Part shown: one piece after another, positions 1-13,100 of the stretch | Layout: each line of letters opens with the position of its first letter | Numbering within the stretch: position 1 is the first letter of the stretch | NCBI GenBank assembly: GCA_030770545.1 | Contig: CM061096.1 | Location: 16,287,501-16,351,500 of the forward strand | From: Macropodus opercularis | Taxonomy: Eukaryota > Chordata > Actinopteri > Anabantiformes > Osphronemidae | Direction: 5' to 3' | Length of the DNA stretch: 64,000 nt | Notes under the pieces: model-generated | The model's input: the letters and a program-made list of their open reading frames with translations, nothing else | Databases searched by the model: none | What the model was told of the DNA's origin: nothing | Translations under genes and position numbers: made by a program

Positions 1-3000
1 GCGTTAATCAGCCAAGAAGCAGCTTTGTGTGACCTGCAGCTTCACATTTGCTCGGCTGTGAACTCTCTGTAGTTTGAGGCTCGAGTCAGGATCGGTCTCT
101 GCATTAAAACACTCCTTTGGCCTTCGCAGCAGTTTCTCGCTCACATAAAACCACATGTGAACAGGATCCAAGTTTCGTCTACAGCCACATAGGAGGCAGT
201 GGACTCAGAACTAGGGCTGCCGGTGCTTCCAGTGGTGGCGCTGAGGCCGTTTGCCATATTATTTGTGCCACTAAGCTTGGCCCACATCTCTCTCAGAGTT
301 CACCCGCCCTGCTTCAGTCGGTCTGGGTGCTTTGGTAGATGTTGTCTCTAATCTTGCTGAGGAGCCGAAATCACCACAGCGCTGCTTATTTCTAATCTGT
401 TTATTGTCCTCCAAGTCTGTTTAATCTGTTCATTGTCAAAGGACAACACAAAACGTCACTGGGTTCATATGAGCACAACAGGATTGTGGTGAATTCTCAG
501 CTATGAGCCGTAAACACAGACGGCAGCAGAAACTTCAACTTATTTAAAGAAGGAATCTTATTATGGTTATTGTTATTAATAATCTGGCTGCCTCTGCTCG
601 TTCTTTCCAGCCTCGGTTCAGACATTCAGGGCTGAACTTTCCTGGTTCTGGTGCTGCCCCCCACTGAGCGGCTGGTGCTTTATTTCCACACACTCATGTT
701 CTATAGAGTCTCCACAGGCCCGACGTCCTGATGTGCCTCCTGTATCCACTTGCTATTGACGCAGCGCACGGCAGCGGCGCTAAACCTTTTCTGCCCGTCC
801 TCCTCATCATCTCCACCCGCTCCTTCTTTTCATTTCATCTGTAAATGCCCGTGTCCAGCCGCGCGAAATCTGTTAATCGATGGTGACACTGATTGCGGGC
901 GGCTGTTGTAGGACGGCCGCGGAGACGCAGTGCGAGACAGACGGAGCCGCGGGGGAGCAGCGCCGAGCGCAGGGAGTGTGAACGTGCCACACAGAATGGC
1001 CGAACCAGGAGGAGATGGTTTGGTGTGTGTGGCCGGTGATGAGTCTGTTTAGATGCTGTTAAAACGCTTTAGCGGCCACAGAGGACGACTGTCACACAGG
1101 GGAGGACAGAATTGTCCTGGCAGTTCACCTGAAGCGTCTGATCAGGACGTAACGAGGGGAGTCCGTGTGCGTTAGCGTCCTGGGAGGCAGAGTTCGATGA
1201 GGTCGCCAGACGGGGAGGTCTGACGCGAGTGAGGTGGGAGAGGAGAAGCATGCAGATTGGCTTATTGTCTCAGCCCGTCGAGCAGCGTGTTCTGCTGCGG
1301 AGACAACACGCTGCCACTGTCACGCCAATAAAGCAGATTAGAATTTTCATCTCGATGAGGGATGAAGGGAGAGAGGGAGAGAGAACATGGGCGGAGGAAT
1401 AAAAGAACTTCCTGGAGATGATGGAGGAAGAAGAGAGAGGCCGGTCAGCTGTCGGCTTCTCTCTGCTTTAGGCGGAGGCCTGTCTGAAGGGAAGTAGACA
1501 CTAACAGCACTAACACTGTGTCTGAAGTGAGGTGAAGGAACCCTGATGGAGGTGAGAATCAGCCCCAGCGTGATGATGGCTCTGGGCCTACGAACCGACA
1601 GCCCAGGTGCACCCTGGGATGTGCGATGGAAGGAGAGGAGGCGAGAGCAGAAGGAGAGCGATGGGGGGAGCGTCTTCGGCGTCAGGTCTCCTTCTCCTCC
1701 TTCAAAAGCTGGGTTTTGCAGTAAGAAGCAGGTTTGACTAGTGGTTGAAAGGAGCCTGTAGAAGCGGCGAAGCTCACGTCTCAGTGACTGCGTGACCGTT
1801 GTCCTACTTACTGACGGCACCGTTTCCTGCGGATTTGTCCGTTGAGCTTCATTCAGACTCTGACATTTCTACAACAAAGGGCTTTGACAGGATGGAATTC
1901 ACCCGGACACCTGTTTTTATTTCTTTCTTGAAATAAGGTTCAAAAAGTGCTTCAAATAAGGTCGCTGTTAATTAGATGATGTTCTGACAAATGTGGAAGC
2001 TAATTAAGCTCGTGTACGTTTGATTAAAGATAAGTAGGTTCCCATGATAAGAAATGTGATGATGAGGCAGGAGAACAGTGGAGGGAAAAAGGACGAGGGC
2101 AGGTTTAATTGAGCTGCGATGATGAGAGTGTGTGAGAGGAGGCTCGTCATCAATGCGGGGAGGCTTCTGGCGTGTGTGTGTGTTCGTATCTCTACCCACC
2201 ACGTTCAAGCGAAGGCCAGATGTTCCCTCTTCCTCTCGCCTCACCTCCCACTCCAGCTAGCTCTCCCATCCCGCCTTCCTCTTCCTCGCTCTCTCTCTGG
2301 CTGGCCTCTCTTTTCCACCAGCAGCAGTCAATAACCCCCCCTCGTTCAAAGGAGCCTTTATGGGCAGGGTAGAAATATGCGTTGCCAAAAGCTGGCAGCA
2401 GCAGACTCCATCTCTGCCCGACTCGCTCACCTCTCTCACCTATCGCGTCTCCGTCTTTCTTCCTGCTTCAAGGCCGGATCACAGTCAACTCCGTAACAGC
2501 ATCATGATGCGTTTACATGCAGCTGCACTGTACAGCGATGCGAGTCTGTGAAGGTACCTCACGTTCAGCTGATCATGGTGCTTTATTTTGTAGAGGTGGT
2601 CCAGCGCCGTGTGTGAGGGAGCCTTTGTTGAAGCTTTTTACGTGTGTGTGTGTCCCTGTTCCAGAGCTCGACTGGAAGTGGGTCTATTTCTTTTGCACTC
2701 GCCGATGCGCCTCTGTGTGTGTAATTGAAATACCTGAGTTATTGACTCTCCCGCCTCGGAGTCAAATCAGCTCCCGGAGCGGCTGAGCGCGCTCGTTTGG
2801 AGTCCGTGGGGCAGAGCCGGTCGGCGCCCGGTCCGTGAAGCAGAGAGCTGCTGGCTATTCACACGAACACAGGCCTCCTCCATCCTGACGGGTGGCTGGC
2901 CGCCCCAGTCGGATCAGAACCGTCTGCAGCATCCTGTTGTCAGCGCACCGTCCTCTGCTCCATCCTGGCTCCGGCCTGACTCGCTGGCCTCGCTTTTCCC

Positions 3001-4030
3001 CTCTGGGAGTTAATACTCACTAATTGATCACTTTGTGCCAGCTGAGGTGATAATTTGACCAGAACCTTAACAGTCGTGCGGCACTTTATTTTAACCCATT
3101 TTCTTGTCTGTCAGACTTCCTCTGTTTAGTGGAGAGGTGCGATGGACAGTGCGTTACCTCGCTAAAATGAAGCGAGAGCTGGTGCAGGGGATAAAACGAG
3201 GGAGCTGGAAATTCAATTATAGCTGTGCCCTGGCAGTAATTCCACTGGTCCGAATGGGACGGCGGAGCGGGAGGAGGAGATGGGTAGAGGTGGGTGAGGG
3301 TTCACGTTGACCAACCAACGCGGCTCCATCATTATTTCATATTTCATGACGTGTTTGGGCCTCCAGCACGCAGCACATCACACTGGGTGTTTCACATTCA
3401 CGACATGCCGCCTCGACGCCGCAGCCCTGATCTCATTAATGCAGAAACAAGGTAGCGGTTGGAGCCCGGTGTCTCCTGGGAGGAGCAGGTTCGCCTTTGA
3501 TGTTGCGTAAAGCACCGACACGGACCTGGATGTGGGCCGTGCGCTGTGTTCTGTTCGCAGCGCCGCAGCTCGCTCATGTCGCAGCTTTGCACAGACTTGT
3601 CTAGACGAACACTTCTCACCTCCTCCTCCTCTTCTGTCCAGTTCAGTGCTCTGCATCAACACAGGCTTGGACATGAGCCGCTGTTCGCTGCGTCTTTGGT
3701 GTCTGGATGGAGGCGAGGGATGAGGTGGTGTAGGTCGTCTGTGCAGTTTGATCAGGGTTGATTCATCATGTGTGATAAAACAAACGCTTGATAATGATCG
3801 ATGAGATTACAAACAGCAGCTCCGAGTCCCCTGGATTCGCTCCAGCCTCCCCCCGTGTACAGACTCATTAAAGGAGTCATAAAGGCAACTAATGAAAATC
3901 ATGGCCGGTGTCATTACAAGCCCACTGGCGTCCTCTCGCCTTTCTCCTCAGTGAGCCAGAGAATAAGAGGCAGCTGAATTAATGCTTGCATCTCCTCCTT
4001 CGCTCACGGCCGTGTCTCTGTCGTTTGCAG
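1..4030 (+). other. grin2b: grin2b intron, 5' end outside the window
   Basis: No exon was recognised here. The stretch ends in a pyrimidine-rich acceptor (tcgtttgcag, 4021-4030). It should be the intron after the first coding exon, which encodes signal peptide and early ATD. A weak minus-strand CTCF-like motif lies at 653-667. Open frames here show no family resemblance. Confidence 0.6.
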
Positions 4031-4174
4031 GACGACCACTCCATGTTCTTTCAGTTCGGCCCCTCCATCGAGCAGCAGGCCTCGGTCATGCTGAACATCA
4101 TGGAGGAATACGACTGGTACATCTTCTCCATCGTCACCACGTACTACCCAGGTTACCAGGACTTCGTCACCAAG
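4031..4174 (+). CDS. grin2b: grin2b exon: ATD, human residues about 138-185
   Basis: 48 codons in phase 0, from DDHSMFFQFGPSIEQQ to GYQDFVTK, in the ATD that binds ifenprodil-type modulators. The codon at 4145-4147 is Tyr where human GluN2B has Phe176. Donor is aag|gtaacg. Confidence 0.93.
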
Positions 4175-7100
4175 GTAACGGCTCTCCTCTGAGACTCATG
4201 CACAAAGAGTCCCACAATGCTGGATGAATAAAAGCTGCCTGTCACCAGTTTCAGCTCTGCTCTGTAAAAGCACACGTATTAACATGAAACAGACATGTTT
4301 TCATAGCGTTTAGCGTAAAGCATGAACAGGGCTCCTTGATCATTTATGTGTGGATTTGAAAGAAATGAACATTGGCTGCCTGATATGAAAGCAACACCTT
4401 CCTCCTCTGTCCCATTCAGATTCGCAGCACCATCGAGAACAGCTTCGTCGGCTGGGAGCTGGAGGAAGTCCTGCTACTCGACATGTCTGTGGATGACGGC
4501 GACTCGAAGATCCAGAACCAGCTGAAGAAGCTGCAGAGCCCCGTCATTCTTCTGTACTGCACAAAGGAAGAGGCCAACACCATCTTCGAGGTGGCCCACT
4601 CTGTCGGGATCACTGGCTACGGCTACACGTGGATTGTGCCCTCGCTGGTGGCTGGAGACACGGTCGTAGTGCCTGCAGAGTTCCCCACAGGTACAGTAGG
4701 CGCTTGGCATCATCGGCCTCCTCCTGAAGGACCAATCAGCATTTAAATTAGTCATCATCGTCTGGTTTAGGTTATCCCAAATAATCTAGCACTGGTCTTC
4801 CAGCACTAGTGTCGGTTACCTAGCAACCCTTTCTCCGACTGGAAACAGTTTGTAAGGATGACTAAGTGCCGCCGCCACCAGGTTTTAGTTGTGTGACACC
4901 TCAGCAGAGATGTTTCAATGTGAACGTGGGCTTTCGTAGAGGCTGGTTTAGCAGGTCAGACCGTCCGAAGGTTTGGTTTTAACGAAGCATGACCTTGACT
5001 TTGATGGTGTCATTTCAATTAAAGGCTTTAGAAGTTGCTAAGTGGACTTGATTTGGAGCTTTTGAACATTTGCATTGAATGAATATGTTCGTTTTCCAAA
5101 TTTGGATTATTCCTGCAAGAAAAACACCAGAGTGACCTTTTCCAATAAGAAGCGAGGGCGCGTTCCTCCCCCGTCCCCCGGCTGCTCTACTGGAGGTCAA
5201 TCTAACCTTTGAAGGTCACATGTGAAACCAAAGTGACATCTGAGTTGGGGTGCATTAACCACTCAACCTGCTCACGCAATCTGTCAGGCGGCCTCATAGA
5301 ACACGGCGCTCAGCACTTGTGGGCGGGCTGACACTTTCAGAAAGGCCAGCTCACAGTGGGAATCAAACCTTTAACGGTTAGTGGTGTCGCCACGGCGAGA
5401 ACTAATGCAACTTTCCACAAGCTCTGTCTATTTTATTTTCTGCAGTAGATGAGTCTGGACACCGGGAGCGTGATCCGTGGAACCTGGAGCGAACCAAAGC
5501 GAACGCAAACCCTGGATGTTCTGGCATCCACGGCCCATTTACGCCGCACGTGTTTGTCTGTGAGACGGTTTAATTTGAGTGTATTGAAGCGTGTTGTGCG
5601 CTTCGGATCCGTTCTAAATGAGGGTTCCACTCTATGAATTTGATAAATCGCCGTATCGTTATGTAAATCACACAACAACTTTCCTCTTGATTTATGCCGC
5701 CACAGAGATAATTGTGACTCGCTGGTGTACTGCCTGGTTGATTGCAGAGCGGAGCCGGTGGAGTGGCTGCGCTGATGGACACGCACACAAACGCGCTTTC
5801 AGTTAACACTAAATTATCACCAGATTAATCACATGGGACACGAGGACGGATAGCAGGCGAAATGTCACCCACTCATTAAGCAGACGCTGCATGTGCTGCT
5901 CTGCGTACGGACGTGGTGGCGTGATGTCCAGATGTGGGTTCAGATCAGACAGATGCACATGGATCTGACCCACTGGGGGCTGAACGTAGGCTGTATAGCA
6001 CATGGTTCTGATAACAGATGCGTTCAGGGTCGTGCGTCTGAAAGCATCTGAATTGTTTAGCCCCAGAGCTTCAGCTTCATAATGACTGAGAAACGCATTA
6101 AATTGGATTTTAGGTGGTTTATGCAGAACTATTCATATTGTGACGCTGGTGATGTGGGATCATTTTAAGTGAATATCGGTCTTAATGAACAGGACTAAAG
6201 CCACATTTTGGCTCCACCGTAGTCGACACATCCAAGTGTGATGAAGACGCTGAGTCTCCTGGGTGTTTCCACGGAGCCGTCTCTCCTCCCACCGCTCTCA
6301 CCACTTTCCTGTTCTCCTTGCATTTCAGACTTTCTCCCAACTCTCTGCTCCCTCAGGCTTTTCTTCTTTTTAGCAGCCTTATCTTTGTGTCTCTGCTGCT
6401 GTCTGAGTTTCTCTCTGAGCTCATTCTGTCCCTCTCTTCCTCCTCGTCCCATTCAGCTCCGTCTCTCATCTCTCTCTTACACGCTCCTGCTGCTCAGACG
6501 CTGCTAACGTAACCACCCAATCCCAATCTGACATTACTGACAATAATAAGCTGTTTCCAAAAATACCCAGCGATCCGGTGATTCTGCTCTTACGTTCTCC
6601 AATCAGTTCGCCTGGGTGTGGGTTCTCTGTGTGCGTATGTGTGACAGCGCTTCTACTCAGAGGCAGAAGCTACTTCACAGGCCAGAAAACCGCTTTAAAG
6701 CCGCTACGGAGCAGCACAGCCACAGCACCGCCAGCTGACACGTCTGTGTTGTGACATTTAAACGTGTCCTGAGGGACGTATGAGTGTATACACATCACGC
6801 AGCACTTCCCGGGATGTGGAGCGGAATGCACGCGGCACAGCACACGCAGACGCACACGCAGACGCACACGCAGACGCACACGCAGACGCACACGCAGACG
6901 CAACGCACACCTTTATGAAACCACGCTTTCCTGCGGAATAATGAAAGTGGAATGTGTGAAGCAGAGCAAGCAGGAGCCTGTGAGCGAGCGTTCGGGACGT
7001 GTGGACAGCGTGTGACATTAGATGTGGTCCTGAGGGGACCGGAGCTGTCAGCTCCGAGGCCCCGGGAGGAAGGCAGGTTGCCAGGCCGCCTGTCTCTCTC

Positions 7101-10100
7101 TGCCCGCTGACATGGTCGCGAGCCGGGTGACGCGTGGTCGTACGCTGTCAGGCGGATGCAGACGGACAGACAGACGGACAACGGGCTTGATGTGCGAGCG
7201 GCACCTGGAGGCCACCACCGGCGCCAACACAGCAAGAGCAGTTAATGGCCATTTTCATTAGTCCTGAGGGCAGAGTGTGGACGCGGGCTAATGAGGAAGC
7301 AACAGTGGCCACTACTTCAACGGATGCCTCCCCAGCTGGCACCACGGCCTCAGCTGCAAGAAAAGACCAAGACCCTCCAGAATAATCTGCAGCCAAGTCA
7401 CCCAGGTCCAGTTTGGGCGGTGCTGGAGCCACTAGGCTGCATAGGTTCAACCTGCAGGACAAGCCCTGAAATAGAACTATTCACTTTATTGAAGCTGATA
7501 TTGAAGCCGGGCTCGGGCCTCGACCAGAGGAGCTGCTTGTTTGAAAGGAAGCGGAACTTATGTCTTTAAAAGCTTCACTTTTCCAGCAGTTAAGGAATGA
7601 AGGAGTGAATGTGTCAGGATTCCTTGTAGCCTCTCTTCTAGTTGCCTACGCCAGGTGGTGATAATCAGATAATCACCAGGTTATGGTCCAAATGGATGTA
7701 ATTGCTTTTCAGAATTAAAACTCTGTGATCCAAGGTCGAACCCACCTGTTAACTGTAATCTGATCAAACGGCGACAGCGGCGAACAAGAGGCCAAATGAT
7801 TGGTCATTAAAACGAGCTCAGCTCTGCTCCAGGTTCTGCGTGTCTACAATTGATGACGACTGTCACCACTTAATCATATTATCAATAACTGCAGTTTAAC
7901 AGCAGTGAAAGTCATTATAGAAATGTCAGCTGTGTTTTATTCCATGCATAAAAAGCTAATTTGTGCATTAATGTCATTATTTGAAGTTAATAAAATACTG
8001 ATAACAAATACAATGAGCCCAAGTGGATAAAACCCTTCATGGTCTCCATCACCAGAGACTTTGTGCCTTTGTTACTGCAGTGGTTCTCAACTCGTTCTTC
8101 TGGAGTCACTCAGTACATTTTCATTTTATCTGTGTAATGCAGCCGCGAACACTGAATGCACTCACTGGCCACTTTATTAGGAACACTTGGAATCTACCGG
8201 AGGCTAAAACACTGCTGACATAGCAAAAGCACCTCCCTTGTTTTTCCTGTGCATTGAAGACATTTGGACGTGGAATCTGGCGGACTGTCAAAAGAGAAAA
8301 GGTCTGGAGCAGACGCACAGACAGAGCAGAGGCCAACAAACTGAGACGACGCTGGAGACACACAGATGGACAAACACAGCAAGGTGACAGACGCTCTGAG
8401 TCATCGCGGAGTGTGTGCTCTCTCTCTCGGAGTGTATAGCTGAACACTGTCCTCCATCTGTCTGTCTCTGTGTCTCCTTCCATCCCAGGCCTTATTTACC
8501 CTGCGCTCCTCTCTGATCCTTCTTTCCCCTTTATCTTCCCGTCTATTCTCTTCCAGGCACAGATCATAGTTTGGCCTCAGGTTGGTGGATGATGAGTATT
8601 GTCGTGTTATTGCTGGTCCTGCACATACGTACCGTGATTTGGACCAAAGCGAAGTTCACATCCTGATGCTGGGATTTGTTAAAGATGCTGGTTTGAGTAC
8701 TGAGGGCCTCCCTCTCACTCCAGGGCTGTGCCTCCGGTAAACTGGCTGCTGCCTCTCACCTCCGTCCTTCCTCTTCTTGTTTGTCCATCCAGGTCTGATG
8801 TCCGTGTCCTACGACGAGTGGGACTACGGTCTGGAGGCGCGCGTTCGCGACGGCGTGGCCATCATCACCATGGCAACCTCCACAATGATGATGGACCGCG
8901 GACCTCACACTCTGCTGAAGTCCGAGTGCCACGGCGCTCCTGACAAGAAGACCCCCATCTCAGGCAACCCCAACGAAGTTCTCAGGTGAGTGGAGCCACG
9001 GGGAGAAACTAATAAAACAGCCGAGATCTGTTTCCAACCTTAGTGGTTAATGTGATGACGACACACCAGGAGGAAGGCTGACAGCGTCCAGGACTTTCTC
9101 AGCAGGAGCTATTAGATGGTTGGTGTCCTGGCAGAGATGGGCAGATGTTACGTACTAATACGCTGCACGCCGACGCCCCTTCACGCGCCGGCCCAGCCCT
9201 CAGCCCTCCGTCCCAGCAGCAGGCCTTTTGAACCGGTTGTGAAGTGCTGCGCTTGGCTCTGCTCGCTCGCTAATTGGTCCCAGTGGCGTTTGCTCGGCGA
9301 ACACCAGCCCTGGTCCTGCTGTGCTCCAGCGCCCGGCGGAGGGTTCTGTTGAGGGGCTTGTCCTGTTTTTACCGTGTCAAAGAGAGACAGACTGTCAGAA
9401 AGATGTGTGTGTCCAGAGCAACGCTGCTGTGCTCGTGGTTTCAGTCCCAACGAGCCAAACGAAGTTGCTTTGAGTCGGGCTCCGTATCGGCTCCTCGCTC
9501 ACTGTGACTGTTGACTGGGCGACAGTGACTGTTTGTGTAGCTCGTCCTGCTTTGTTCCACTCTATGCTGCTCTTTTTTTCAGTTTTGCTCCTCCCCAGCC
9601 ATTGTCTACGCTCCAGCCCAGCAGTCTTATAATCAACTTAGCTGTGTCGTTGATTAGATCAGTTGCGAGCGCTGCTAAGATCCTTCGCCCCTCGCTGCCT
9701 TAACTAAATTTGTTTGGCGATAACCTTTGTCGTCAAGTGTTCAATCAAGAGATTAGCGTTTGGCCTCCAGTCTATAGGCTGGACTCGCTGGCTGCTGGCG
9801 GACGGACGCCCGCTGCCTCGGCTCGTTACTAAGTGAATCAATAGATGAAGGGATGAAAGACGTCGGCTCAATCACACGGCTCTGACTCTGTTCACTGACG
9901 CTCTGCGTGGAATTCAAACACCTGCTGTAAATTTAGAATAGAAGCAGACTATTTATAAATCAGGTGCAGCTCCACTTAATTCTTACTGGAGGACGTGAGG
10001 AAAAGCTGAGCCGAGGTGTCGGACGCTGGACTTTGTTGAGTGGAGAATGCAGGGAAATGTTCTAATGTTGAGTAATGAGCCCACGCTGCGTGGCCTCGGT

Positions 10101-13100
10101 CATCTGCTCATCCATTCAGTACACTACGCCCATCCCGCTCCGCTTAGCATGTCCGTGTCCGGCCCTCAGAGCTTCGTAGAGCAGCCCGAGATAAGGACCA
10201 CTCCCTGCACTAAGTAAATTAAGTCCAGTGTAGCCAGCGCTGTGACATTCCAGCTAATGCTACAGCGCCAGCCTGACAAATGAAGATAGCAGAAGGAGCA
10301 AGAAGAGGCCGAAGCACAGAGGGCGAAGAAACAAGCCAAGGAGAGACAGGGAGCGAGGCCACGAGTGTGCAGCACACAACAGCGTGAGCCTCGGGGCTTG
10401 ACGGCCGCGGGCCTGACCTTGCCAGGCGTGGACAGGTTCCAAATGAGCCTGGAGTTGGAAAGGTGTCAAGTGCTGGACGTCTTGAACTTCTGCAGCCTCG
10501 CTGAGGATTTCAGTTGTGAGTGTGTCCATGCATCCGAAGCAGCATTTTAAGCCAGCTGAGCGTCACTGGGTTCCAGCGGGGGGGTGGGAGGCTGCTGTTT
10601 AGGATGCCCCTGATGGGAAGGCGTCTGGAGAGCTGCTCGCCTCTCGGTGCCTCGCATCCCGGCTCATCATCGCGCCGCTCTTTTCCCATTAGCACCGTTT
10701 ATTGCACTGTTTACACGTTCAGCTCCCGTGTCTGGACTCAGCTCTGAGGCCACTGGATGCACACGTGGAAACATGCGAGCAGGATAAATTCACACCTCCC
10801 AGCACATTCGCGCTGTGCACGCACCATAGCTTCAGGATGTTTTGACCACACTGCGCCATATGGGACATGTTATCATCCTCCATGTATGTGCTCCTCCTCA
10901 ACAAATCCAATAAGTACATTGCAGCACAGTAATTGCTAAGGAGTGTAATTCATGACTAATTCATGTCAGGGTTAATTTATTAAAACTACCATCAATATTT
11001 AATCATTCTCCTCTATTATTTACAGCAGAACATGCGCTGAAACGTATCTGTGTCAGGCCATGGAGTTAGCCTGTGCGGATCTTCCTTCTAAACTGAGGCA
11101 GAGTCTCCCTGAAAGGCCGCACAGACCCATGGACGTTGGTCCGGGCCCGTCCGGGTCCGGTCACTGTCACTCGCCTGCGTTCGGCAGCTGGAAACTGCTG
11201 CTGCTTGGATTTGAATTCACCTGCATGGCACAGAGACGGGTTCAACAGGAAATCAGCTGGAGGGTCAGTGGGCGGGTGGATGCATGCATCGCACCAAATG
11301 CCATCCCGTGACCTATAACCACATCACACATCCAGGTTCACCGTCCCCACAAAGGAGGCGCCCACCTGACGACCCAGAGTCGGGCTGACTGGGCACTTTC
11401 TAGATGTGGATGTGCCGAATCAGCACGTGTGTAGGTGTGTGTGTCGCGTCTACCTCACGGAGCCGGTGTGTGTCTGTGGATCAGTGCTCCACTATTTGTC
11501 GAGCAGCTGTCCAGAGGTGGTTCGACTCGCGAAGTGTCTGTTTGTAATAACACATATTCACATGCGATGATGAGACTTCACCTTCAACCTTTAAACTTCA
11601 GCTTCTGCAGCTCAGTTTGCTTTTACACTGGGCGCTCATGAGAGCTGTACTAGTAGTAATACGCTCCACACCCGGCCTCGTATTCTTTGCATCCCACCTC
11701 TCTCCTCCTCTCTGTCTCTCCCTCCCTCTGTGAGATTACCGTTGCCATAGGAACGCAGCAGATTGGCTTGGAAGTGGCAGTGCTTGTGGGTGCCATGGCA
11801 ACACCCATGCTTGTTCTCCGCTCCGATGCTGCCGTCGGCGTGCGTAGGATCACGATTGGCCCCCACGCTGTAGCGCGGGACAACGGTCCGCTCAGGAAGC
11901 ATTAAAGGGGCCATAGCGCCCAGTCATTTCGTAAATGGCTTCTGATTTATGCAGCAGATTCGCGCTTTGTATCGGTGCCAAGGCTCGGCAGGATGGGGCT
12001 AGACACACGGGGCTGGAGACGCTACGAGGCTGGAGGACTCTGCTCATCGCAGCCCAGTGAAAATATCAATATTTAATACAGGAAATAGAATAAGGAAGCT
12101 GGCATTAGAGTAATTGCAGGATTATTATATAAGTCACTCCACTCTCAGCGGTACGGAAAAGATGGATGGAAACAAAGGAGGAAAAAACCCAACAAGGCTT
12201 GAATTCGATTTCCGAGAGGCCTCCATCAGGTTTAAGCTCCTTAATCAACTGTGGTCCAGCAGCGAAACGGTGGAAAACCAAGCTCAGGACAAACACACAC
12301 ACTCACCTGCTTCTGTCGTTTATTTATTCATCTCTATATAATTACATACGTGTGAGGCAGTGTTTCCATGGAAACACAGTCACAGAGGCAGTAAAGGCTG
12401 CAGCAGTGAAAGAGTTAAGAGATGCTGTGCGTGTGGGATGACAGCCAAGTGATTTGAGTTCACCTGACACTAACATTCCTGGAGTTCACACACACTTCCA
12501 CAGTGTGTGCGCTTAGCGTGACGGAGAGCGAAATGAGTTCACTTGACAGAAACAACGCTGTTTTCTCTAGTCCACCACACAAACACACACACACAGATGC
12601 TTGACAAACCATTGTTGTTGCGTTTGACGCAGACGAAGTGTTTCACACAAACCGCTCAGGTCTATTCAGAGATGTTACGTGTGTGAAGAGGGTTAGGGGG
12701 TTAGGGTTAGGTTAGGCCGAAGCTACGAAGACAAATGGAACAAGCCTTTGAATATTAAAATCGGAAATGATTATGAACAATTGTTAAGAAGCAGCTTGTT
12801 TGAGCCGGTGGCTTCATCTGTCGCTGCAGGTTGATTCAGATGTTTTCTCCTCTTTGTAAAGCTGTGCCAGAAACGAAGACGCTGCACTGACAGCGTTGGA
12901 AAAGAAAGAGCGAAACGAGCTAAAGACGCCGTCAGGCGGTTTCCGTAGCAACCGGCCTGCTGCGCTGCGTTAAAGGCTCTAACGCGCAATTGGCGACGTG
13001 AAGGTTGTTCAACCAGCTGATAACTGGCGTCTGATGCGTCCGTGTGTTTGTCTGAGAACGTAACACGAGCTTGTGCCTGTGTCTGCTTCCCTCTGCAGGT

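Larger units (their letters stand above)
4691..8792 (+). other. grin2b: grin2b intron with minisatellite and transposon-end fragments
   Basis: A 4.1-kb intron with no coding sequence recognised. It holds a perfect X-box-like motif (4815-4827), a five-copy 12-bp repeat (6841-6900) and transposon-end-like sequences at 8078 and 8159. Confidence 0.75.
8986..13098 (+). other. grin2b: grin2b intron with X-box-like cluster
   Basis: A 4.1-kb intron with no exon recognised. Four X-box-like palindromes lie between 11741 and 12953, and a short telomere-like GGTTAG tract at 12689-12716. Confidence 0.75.

Noticed and set aside
653..667. CTCF-like motif in the first intron segment
   Set aside because: Differs from the core at several positions (tcagtggggggcagc on the minus strand); not strong enough to list.
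1347..1820. 157-codon minus-strand open frame
   Set aside because: Ser/Pro/Leu-rich without any recognisable domain or splice context; intronic.
6841..6900. Regular repeat that could suggest a CRISPR array
   Set aside because: Units are directly abutting 12-mers without spacers, in a vertebrate intron; a minisatellite.
12689..12716. Telomere-like tract as evidence of a chromosome fusion
   Set aside because: Only about four degenerate units, well within chance for short tandem repeats.
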